From assembly GCF_022478115.1 (NCBI RefSeq), contig NZ_JAKGSC010000006.1, positions 54,830-118,829 on the forward strand: DNA of 64,000 nt. Reading direction: 5' to 3'. The notes under the pieces were generated by a model that saw only the letters and a list, made by a program, of their open reading frames with translations, ran no database searches and was not told where the DNA came from. Shown one piece after another: positions 57,907 to 64,000 of the stretch. The stretch comes from Tenacibaculum aquimarinum. GTDB taxonomy: Bacteria > Bacteroidota > Bacteroidia > Flavobacteriales > Flavobacteriaceae. Each line of letters starts with the position of its first letter. The first letter of the stretch is position 1. A program made the translations under genes and the position numbers.

Positions 57907-60651
57907 TTATCTAATTAAACCAATACTTCCTGTTCTTTCAATTGTGTTGTCATTGTTATCAACTAGTATAGCTTTATACCAGTAATTTCTTGTAGGTAAC
58001 TCAATTCCGTTAAACGTTCCATCCCAACCATTTTCTTGGTTAGTTAAATTTATAGTATGAATAGTTTTTCCATATCTGTCAAAGATGTAGATATCTACAT
58101 TTTTAAAAAAATCAGATGTTGCACCTTTTACACTCCAAGTATCATTATTACCATCGTTATTCGGCGTTAAGAATTTAGGGAAACCAATAACTGCAATCTC
58201 AGTTTCTAAAGAAGACTCACAATTATCAATATCATTTATATAGATTGTTTTAATTCCTGGTTCTACATTATTAAATAAATAACTTAAACCATTTCCATAG
58301 AAGTTTTCATTATCTAAAGAGTATTGATATGAGCTGTTACTATTACTTCCAATAACACTAACATAAACCATATTGTTTTCGGTTTCTGTATCTACAATAA
58401 CTTGATTTAAAGTTGGACCAATAGGATTAACAACAGTAAAATTTTTAGAATTTGAACATTCAATTCCATTTTCGGTTTTGTATACTGTTAGTGAAAAAGT
58501 GCCAGTTGTAGTAAGTGTAAACTCTCTATTTGTACTTAATATATTTCCTGCTTGGTTTTTCCATTCATATCTATCACTAGTGTTATTGCCTTCTATAATT
58601 ACTGGACTGTGAATACTAGGTTCGTTACAAATAACATAGCTATCTTCTAAATCTATAATAGGAGAGTTTACTAAAAGTTTTAATGGTTCAATACCACCAC
58701 AGCCTAAGTCTGTGTCTACTCTAACATAAATTGTTGTTGAAGGAGAAATGTAAATGTCAGAAAGTAAGTTTTCTGTAATTTGTGCATCAAATAAAGTGGG
58801 AAAAAATCTAATAGTTTCTCCATTATTTAAATTGAAATTATCTCTAATTTGTCTTCTTTTTTGACTTAAACTAAAAGAAGCTTTTAAATCTCCATTTAAT
58901 AGATCTGAACTATCACAACTATTGTAATCTGGAATTCCTCCTAATTCAACAAATTTTGACTCAATAAAGAAATTAGTAATACTTGCACAGCCTTTTTCAG
59001 AAAGAACTCTTACAAAAAGTTCTTGTGGATTGGTTTCGTTTTCAAAAGCTTCTGGATTTGGAATTCTATTTTCATCATTTTCAGCATCTAATAAATTTCG
59101 ATAGAAAATGAAGTCTTGATTATTAAAACCACGAACAACTTTACTACCAATATCAAATAAGTCAAAATAATCAATACCATTATTATCGATATCACATTGA
59201 ACTAATTCTTGATTTGGAACCACAACAGGTAATGGGTAAACTGTTACTTTTTTATAAAAAGGAATTTCTTTTCCGTTGATAGTTACTAAACATGTTACTA
59301 TAAAATCACCAGCAGAAGAATACTGATGAGTTGGATTAAAATCATTAGAAGTTGCTCCATCTCCAAAATCCCATTTAGCCTCTGTAATGGGGGTATAAGC
59401 ATCAAGACTAAAGTTAAAGGTGTCAGTAACGCATTTATTTTCTGTAATAATTCTATTTCTAAAGTATGATTGAATAAAATTAGGAGTACCTCTATAAGAC
59501 CAACCTTCTTCTAAGTCAATTACATCGTGTTGGTAATCGCTTGCTTCACCTAGTTTATTTGGTTCGTTAATTATTCCAATAGTTTTTATTTGGTTCATTT
59601 CAAAGCCAATATAAAATCCATCAACATCATATTTGTTTACAACTACTGTTTGAACAACATAAATTCTCCCATCTGAACCTAATTCCATAGAAGCAGCTGT
59701 TCTATCTGGAGAGGTTTTATATACAGTATCCCCTAAGTATCCTTCTATAGTGTTGTTAAAATCATATTGCATAATTCTATAGGTATTACCCGAATCTGTA
59801 TATCTAAGTGCAGGATAATATAATAGTTTGGAGTTAGGAGAAAAACTTAAACCATAGGCAGCATAACCTTCTGAAAAGCTTGTTTGTAATTGAACTTGCT
59901 TGTTTAAAGTCAGGTTACCTGTTGTGTTATCAAAATAAAAAGTATAAAGAAATGTACCAGCAATTAAAGCTACTTTAGAACCGTCTGGAGAAGCTTTCAT
60001 TTGACCAAGACGTTTTTTCTCTATTTCATTTAATATTGATCGAGTTGGCTGTCTATCAACTCCGTCTTCAGTTACTTTATATGCTTTAAAAATATTGTCA
60101 GTGCCTTCATAAGAATCACTTCCGTATGTGATGACCCAAATATCCTCTCCATTTTTATGATGAACTGCTGTAATTTTATCAGCTGTTGAGTGCGTTAACC
60201 TCATGTTTTTATATTTCACTCTTCCCAATGGGTAAAGAGTAGAAAACTCTATTTCTGAAAAGTATACACCTGGATATCGTAAGGGTGAATTTAATTCTGT
60301 AGTTCTAGTAGAAAAAACATAATAAGTATTATTACTATTTGGTTTAGGAACTATTAGTGTTGGTTGAGTATTATTAATTTCACCAATTAAGTCTTCACCA
60401 TTTAACATTATTTGGTGATTTTTATTCCAAACTGTTTGCCCGTTAGTGTATAGAACTAAATTTCCTTGATCGTCTGAAATACTTGAAGAGCCCGCAAAAG
60501 TATTTAATTGGCTATCATTAAGTATATCTATATTTCCTGCATTAAAGTGTAGACCAGCTTTATTTCCAAAATACCAATTATCAGTTTCTCTTTGAGAAAA
60601 CAGACTGTAGTTAAAGTAAAACAGTAGTAATAAGGAAATTATATTTTTCAT
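57907..60651 (-). CDS. Secreted protein with PKD domain and T9SS type-B sorting domain
   Basis: A 914-residue exported protein (signal 'LLLLFYFNYSLFSQ'). The N-terminal half resembles a beta-propeller ('NWYFGNKAGLHFNAG'); a PKD domain follows ('EAKWDFGDGATSNDFNPTHQY', in part). The last ~90 residues are the gliding-motility-associated C-terminal (type B) sorting domain: 'FPKFLTPNNDGNNDTWSVKG', 'IYIFDRYGK' and 'GWDGTFNGIELP', ending 'GLIR'. Exported by the type IX system and probably surface-displayed or adhesive. Confidence 0.9.
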   Translation of the reverse strand: MKNIISLLLLFYFNYSLFSQRETDNWYFGNKAGLHFNAGNIDILNDSQLNTFAGSSSISDDQGNLVLYTNGQTVWNKNHQIMLNGEDLIGEINNTQPTLIVPKPNSNNTYYVFSTRTTELNSPLRYPGVYFSEIEFSTLYPLGRVKYKNMRLTHSTADKITAVHHKNGEDIWVITYGSDSYEGTDNIFKAYKVTEDGVDRQPTRSILNEIEKKRLGQMKASPDGSKVALIAGTFLYTFYFDNTTGNLTLNKQVQLQTSFSEGYAAYGLSFSPNSKLLYYPALRYTDSGNTYRIMQYDFNNTIEGYLGDTVYKTSPDRTAASMELGSDGRIYVVQTVVVNKYDVDGFYIGFEMNQIKTIGIINEPNKLGEASDYQHDVIDLEEGWSYRGTPNFIQSYFRNRIITENKCVTDTFNFSLDAYTPITEAKWDFGDGATSNDFNPTHQYSSAGDFIVTCLVTINGKEIPFYKKVTVYPLPVVVPNQELVQCDIDNNGIDYFDLFDIGSKVVRGFNNQDFIFYRNLLDAENDENRIPNPEAFENETNPQELFVRVLSEKGCASITNFFIESKFVELGGIPDYNSCDSSDLLNGDLKASFSLSQKRRQIRDNFNLNNGETIRFFPTLFDAQITENLLSDIYISPSTTIYVRVDTDLGCGGIEPLKLLVNSPIIDLEDSYVICNEPSIHSPVIIEGNNTSDRYEWKNQAGNILSTNREFTLTTTGTFSLTVYKTENGIECSNSKNFTVVNPIGPTLNQVIVDTETENNMVYVSVIGSNSNSSYQYSLDNENFYGNGLSYLFNNVEPGIKTIYINDIDNCESSLETEIAVIGFPKFLTPNNDGNNDTWSVKGATSDFFKNVDIYIFDRYGKTIHTINLTNQENGWDGTFNGIELPTRNYWYKAILVDNNDNTIERTGSIGLIR

Positions 60652-60714
60652 TATTTTCTTTGATTGATATAAAATTAATGAAAAATATAATGAAAAAATA
60701 ATTATAACTTTTTT

Positions 60715-63510
60715 TTAACGTTTATTTAATGAAATACCTCCGGTTTGTTCAGTGAAAACACCGTTATTATTTTCTAGTTTTAACTTGTACCAATATGTTT
60801 TTGGAGGTAAGTTTTGTCCATTAAAGGTTCCGTCCCAAGCTTCATTTTCTAATGTCTTTATTACTTTTCCAAAACGATCAAAAATAGTTACATATACATT
60901 TTTATATTCAGGGTTTTTAGAAATATCTATTTCCCAAGTATCAAAAATACCATCATTGTTTGGGGTAATAAATGGTTGAATTTTTAAGACAGAAATTTCT
61001 TGTGAAATAGTTTCGTTACAACCATTAGAATCTTTGATATATACAGTTTTTAAACCGCTATCTAAATTATTAAATATAAAAGAGTTTCCATGAGAATTTT
61101 GAAAGTTTATATTATCTAAAGAATACTCATATTCACCATTCTTATTTATTACAACAGTTATGTTATTTTCTCTATTATTATATTTTAAAGATAAGATGCT
61201 AAAAGTTTCAGATTTTTTAACTGTAAATGTATTGTAACCAACTATTGTTGTATTAATTTGTTGGTAGTTTCTGTAAGCTTCAACTTTATAGACTCCAGCT
61301 TCTGTTGCGTTATAAATAGGTTCGTTAAGGTTTTCAATAAGAGTTCCATTAAAATACCATTTATAATTGTCTCCTAAAAAAAATGTGTTTCCATCTAAAT
61401 TTAGAACATTGTTTTCTTGTGAACATAAACTTAATGGAAGATCTGGAATTACTATTTCAGGTATTTCTAAAACCGAAATTTTAAATTTTCCGATAGAATT
61501 ATCACAATTAATATTATTATCGATTAATTTAACATAAATGAATGTATTGTTAGTGAAGTTTTCATTTTCAGTAGTTTGTGATATTTCATTTATTTCGTTT
61601 TCTGCATCATTTAACGTTTTATACAGTTTAACTTCTAAAGAATAAGCACCGTATAGATTTTTAATTTCTTCAATTTTAGCAGTAAAATTTATTTTGGCAT
61701 CATTAGAACCTAAACTAAACTGGGGGTTATTTTCATTAGCATTTAAGTCTTCTTCAATGGCATATAAAGTTGAGAAATCTTCTGAAATAGTTGGGGTAAC
61801 TTGTAGTTTTAAAGTTTCTAAATTTACTCGGTTAGTAGTGTTGTTTTTTATTCTGGCTGTAATTTCATGCGCTACAGGGTTTTCTTCATTTCTATACTCA
61901 TTAGGTAGTGGATTAGAAAAAGAAGTATCACTTTTTTCAAAAAATAGTACAGTGTAATCATTAATATTTCTTGCTAAAGCTTCTTTTTTAGTTTGTAAAT
62001 TAAATGTAGTAATACCATCTGTAACGTCTTCGTCAACATCACAGTTTTCATAAATAATAATTGGTTTTTCAACAAAATTAATAGTTACGGTTGCTGTAAT
62101 TTTTTTACATGAAGAAAGTGCTATTTCTAATTCATAAATTCCATTTCCATAAATTCCTCCAGAAATATTTAAAGTAGCATCATTTCCTATTACTTCACCA
62201 TTTTTTTTCCAAGTATAAGTTGCGTTATTTTCTATAGTTCCTGATCTAATAATATGGCTTTCATCTAGAAAATAAGTTTGTGTTTCATTGTTAATAATTT
62301 CTTCAGTAGCATCATCTAAAATAGTTGTTGAAGAGAAAAAAGACTGAATAAATGGAGGCAAACCTTGCGTTGCCTTATTACCACTTAAGTAAACTGCATC
62401 TTTTGTAAAAAGTACATCTTGTGCATTTTCATCTGGATTATCTATTACACTTAAATAATTAACTCCACCATTTAAATATGCTTTTGTAATGGAAGCGTAA
62501 ATTTTTCCGTTAGATGCTAATTGTAATGCTCCTCTAAAACCATCATTATCTGTATAAATATTTTGCTTAGATTCTTTTATGTTATTAGAAAGTACGTCAA
62601 ATTGAAATAATTTATAAGTAGAGGTTGTTGGGTCTGTAGTAGAATTTCTAAAATAATTATAGGTGGAAACGTATAATTTATTTGATGTTTTAGAGAATTC
62701 TATTCCATAAGGAGTTCCATCTTCTGCTTTAGTTGAAATCAATTCTCCATTTTCTGATACTTTACCCGTTTCATCATCAAAATTAAATAAAACAACACCG
62801 TAATTATCTTCATAATGTTGTGCATCAGCAATCGCTAATTTTGTACCATCTGGAGAAATTTTTAAATACCCACTTTTCGATTCTGGTGTATATGAAGTTG
62901 AAGAGATTATAGGATTTGTATTAAGTCCATTCTCATCAATTTTATAAGAAATAAATGTATTTCCAGATTGAGATACTAGCCAAAATGAATTACAGTTGCT
63001 CGTTTGTACTGCAGTTAATCTTTCAGACCAATTGTTTCTGTAATTTTCATCTATTGATAAATTTATTGGTCCAGCAACTATTTCTCCTAATCCATTATTT
63101 TTACTGCTATCAATTGTATAAAGATTTAAACCATTGTTATTGTTTAAGTCTCCTATTGTAAAAAGATAAAAAAGCGAACTATTTGTTGGATGTGGTATTG
63201 TTAATGCAGATTGTGTACTAGAAGGGTTTCCCAATAGATCAGTTGCATTTGAACCGTTGGAATATTGCATTATCTGATGCTCTTTATTCCAAAGAGTAAC
63301 TCCGTCTGTATAAAAAAATAAATTTCCGTTGGTGTCTGAGAATGTGGAACATCCTTCTAAAGTATTGATGTTTCCGTTGTTTAAACTTGTTGGAGTTTGA
63401 TTTTCAAAACTAATACCAGCATTTTCTCCAAAATACCAAACATTTGTTTGGTTTTGGGAATGTGACATAAAAGCAAAGAAAAATAGTATCAAGGGGAATA
63501 CTTTCTTCAT
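60715..63510 (-). CDS. Secreted protein with T9SS type-B sorting domain
   Basis: A 931-residue exported protein (signal 'LILFFFAFMSHSQ'), a paralogue of the previous gene: the N-terminus 'NVWYFGENAGISFENQTP' is alike and is followed by propeller-like repeats. The C-terminal sorting domain reads 'QPFITPNNDGIFDTWEID', 'VTIFDRFGKVIKTL' and 'EAWDGTFNGQNLPPKTYWYK'. No PKD domain was noticed. A TACTTTTG element lies on the minus strand at 63536-63543, and a short hairpin ggggttaaaatcccc sits in the leader. Confidence 0.88.
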   Translation of the reverse strand: MKKVFPLILFFFAFMSHSQNQTNVWYFGENAGISFENQTPTSLNNGNINTLEGCSTFSDTNGNLFFYTDGVTLWNKEHQIMQYSNGSNATDLLGNPSSTQSALTIPHPTNSSLFYLFTIGDLNNNNGLNLYTIDSSKNNGLGEIVAGPINLSIDENYRNNWSERLTAVQTSNCNSFWLVSQSGNTFISYKIDENGLNTNPIISSTSYTPESKSGYLKISPDGTKLAIADAQHYEDNYGVVLFNFDDETGKVSENGELISTKAEDGTPYGIEFSKTSNKLYVSTYNYFRNSTTDPTTSTYKLFQFDVLSNNIKESKQNIYTDNDGFRGALQLASNGKIYASITKAYLNGGVNYLSVIDNPDENAQDVLFTKDAVYLSGNKATQGLPPFIQSFFSSTTILDDATEEIINNETQTYFLDESHIIRSGTIENNATYTWKKNGEVIGNDATLNISGGIYGNGIYELEIALSSCKKITATVTINFVEKPIIIYENCDVDEDVTDGITTFNLQTKKEALARNINDYTVLFFEKSDTSFSNPLPNEYRNEENPVAHEITARIKNNTTNRVNLETLKLQVTPTISEDFSTLYAIEEDLNANENNPQFSLGSNDAKINFTAKIEEIKNLYGAYSLEVKLYKTLNDAENEINEISQTTENENFTNNTFIYVKLIDNNINCDNSIGKFKISVLEIPEIVIPDLPLSLCSQENNVLNLDGNTFFLGDNYKWYFNGTLIENLNEPIYNATEAGVYKVEAYRNYQQINTTIVGYNTFTVKKSETFSILSLKYNNRENNITVVINKNGEYEYSLDNINFQNSHGNSFIFNNLDSGLKTVYIKDSNGCNETISQEISVLKIQPFITPNNDGIFDTWEIDISKNPEYKNVYVTIFDRFGKVIKTLENEAWDGTFNGQNLPPKTYWYKLKLENNNGVFTEQTGGISLNKR

Positions 63511-63610
63511 TATAATTCGGGGGATTTTAACCCCGCAAAAGTAATGAAAATATGTAAAACATTATTAAATAGTGTTTTACATATTGAAAAAAGGGTGTTT
63601 TTCCTTATAG

Positions 63611-64000
63611 CTACCTTCTGATTAAAGAGAAATATCCAGATCTAGTTCTTGTAATTCCATTTCTATCAACCAAGGTTGCTTTAAACCAGTAATTATTAGA
63701 AGGCATTGGTTTATCTTTATAATAACCGTCCCAACCATAAGCATTAATGTTAAACTGATTTATAATTTTTCCCTGTCTATTAAAAATTACAACAGTATTG
63801 ATTGGGAAAAATGTAGCATTGGTTCCTTTAATTGTCCAAACATCTTTAACTCCATCGTTATTTGGTGTAAAGAATTTTGGAAATTCAATAACAGGAACTG
63901 TGTGTGTAGTAACTCCACAGCCATTTTTATCACGAATATGAATTGTATAAATACCACCATTTAGCCCATCAAAAAATGCTTCATCTTGATAATTTACAAT
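63611..64000 (-). CDS. C-terminal part of a third T9SS type-B sorting-domain protein
   Basis: The last 129 residues of a gene that continues beyond the window. 'FPKFFTPNNDGVKDVWTIKG', 'VVIFNRQGKIINQFNI', 'GWDGYYKDKPMPSNNYWFKA' and the final 'GYFSLIRR' are the complete type-B sorting domain. It is the third paralogue in this tandem set. The function of its N-terminal region cannot be seen. Confidence 0.88.
   Translation of the reverse strand: MVNYQDEAFFDGLNGGIYTIHIRDKNGCGVTTHTVPVIEFPKFFTPNNDGVKDVWTIKGTNATFFPINTVVIFNRQGKIINQFNINAYGWDGYYKDKPMPSNNYWFKATLVDRNGITRTRSGYFSLIRR

Overview
This is an AT-rich segment of a Bacteroidota chromosome, almost certainly a marine-type member of the Flavobacteriaceae. 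Supporting signs are housekeeping proteins of flavobacterial type (FtsY, ParE/ParC, RimO, SucC, UvrB, L33 followed by a DUF4295 protein), three type IX secretion (T9SS) type-B sorting-domain proteins in a row, a DUF5916 outer-membrane protein, a DUF6090 protein, and several promoters of the Bacteroidota form (TTG, about 19 bases, TAnnTTTG).

Layout. 1-20.4 kb is ordinary core genome: the end of rpmB, rpmG and a DUF4295 gene; ftsY; an aldo/keto reductase; HMG-CoA lyase; a 5'-nucleotidase lipoprotein; an outer-membrane porin, an FMN-binding protein and a small membrane protein; guaB; a candidate small RNA; topoisomerase IV (parE, parC); an Asp/Glu racemase; a 7TM LuxR-type regulator; an MscS channel; an AlkB-like oxygenase; a GNAT pseudogene; and Hsp20. 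20.4-21.2 kb holds two small genes. 45.9-64 kb is core again: a serine hydrolase, rimO, a TIGR02757 gene, a CPBP protease, a LolD-like ATPase, a DUF5916 protein, sucC, uvrB and the T9SS trio. A dispersed intergenic repeat ending in a 'caatccctaacgcg'-like core occurs about six times in the core parts.

The remarkable part is 21.235-45.770 kb, about 24.5 kb. It is a gene-cassette array: 24 imperfectly palindromic sites, mostly 123-127 bp, separate 24 cassettes, and every cassette gene is on the minus strand. Each site begins 'aac' and ends 'gtt' on the plus strand. It has an outer stem (for example gtgtat/atacac or gtatat/atatac) and an apical hairpin (for example gaaagtcc/ggactttc or gaaaatcc/ggattttc), and arms co-vary from site to site. 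Nearly every cassette carries its own private 6-10 bp inverted repeat at its two ends, starting at the gtt/aac core. That is what integron cassettes look like when linearised within the R' and R'' boxes of attC. One cassette is present twice with no difference found by eye, precisely from core to core. No integrase is visible in the window, so it is an attC-like cluster without integrase, in a phylum where such arrays are not a standard annotation.

The cassettes carry mostly unrecognised small proteins, many secreted, lipoprotein or membrane. A minority have recognisable folds: PD-(D/E)XK-like, GIY-YIG-like and CoiA-like nucleases, a TrkH/KtrB potassium transporter, a VOC protein, DJ-1/PfpI plus AraC, Crp plus an SDR, a WG-repeat protein and DUF695-like and DUF3124 proteins. 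Leaders between cassette boundary and start codon are usually under 50 bases, and at least three cassettes use the recombination core itself as their stop codon. Expression therefore probably relies on read-through from the right-hand side.
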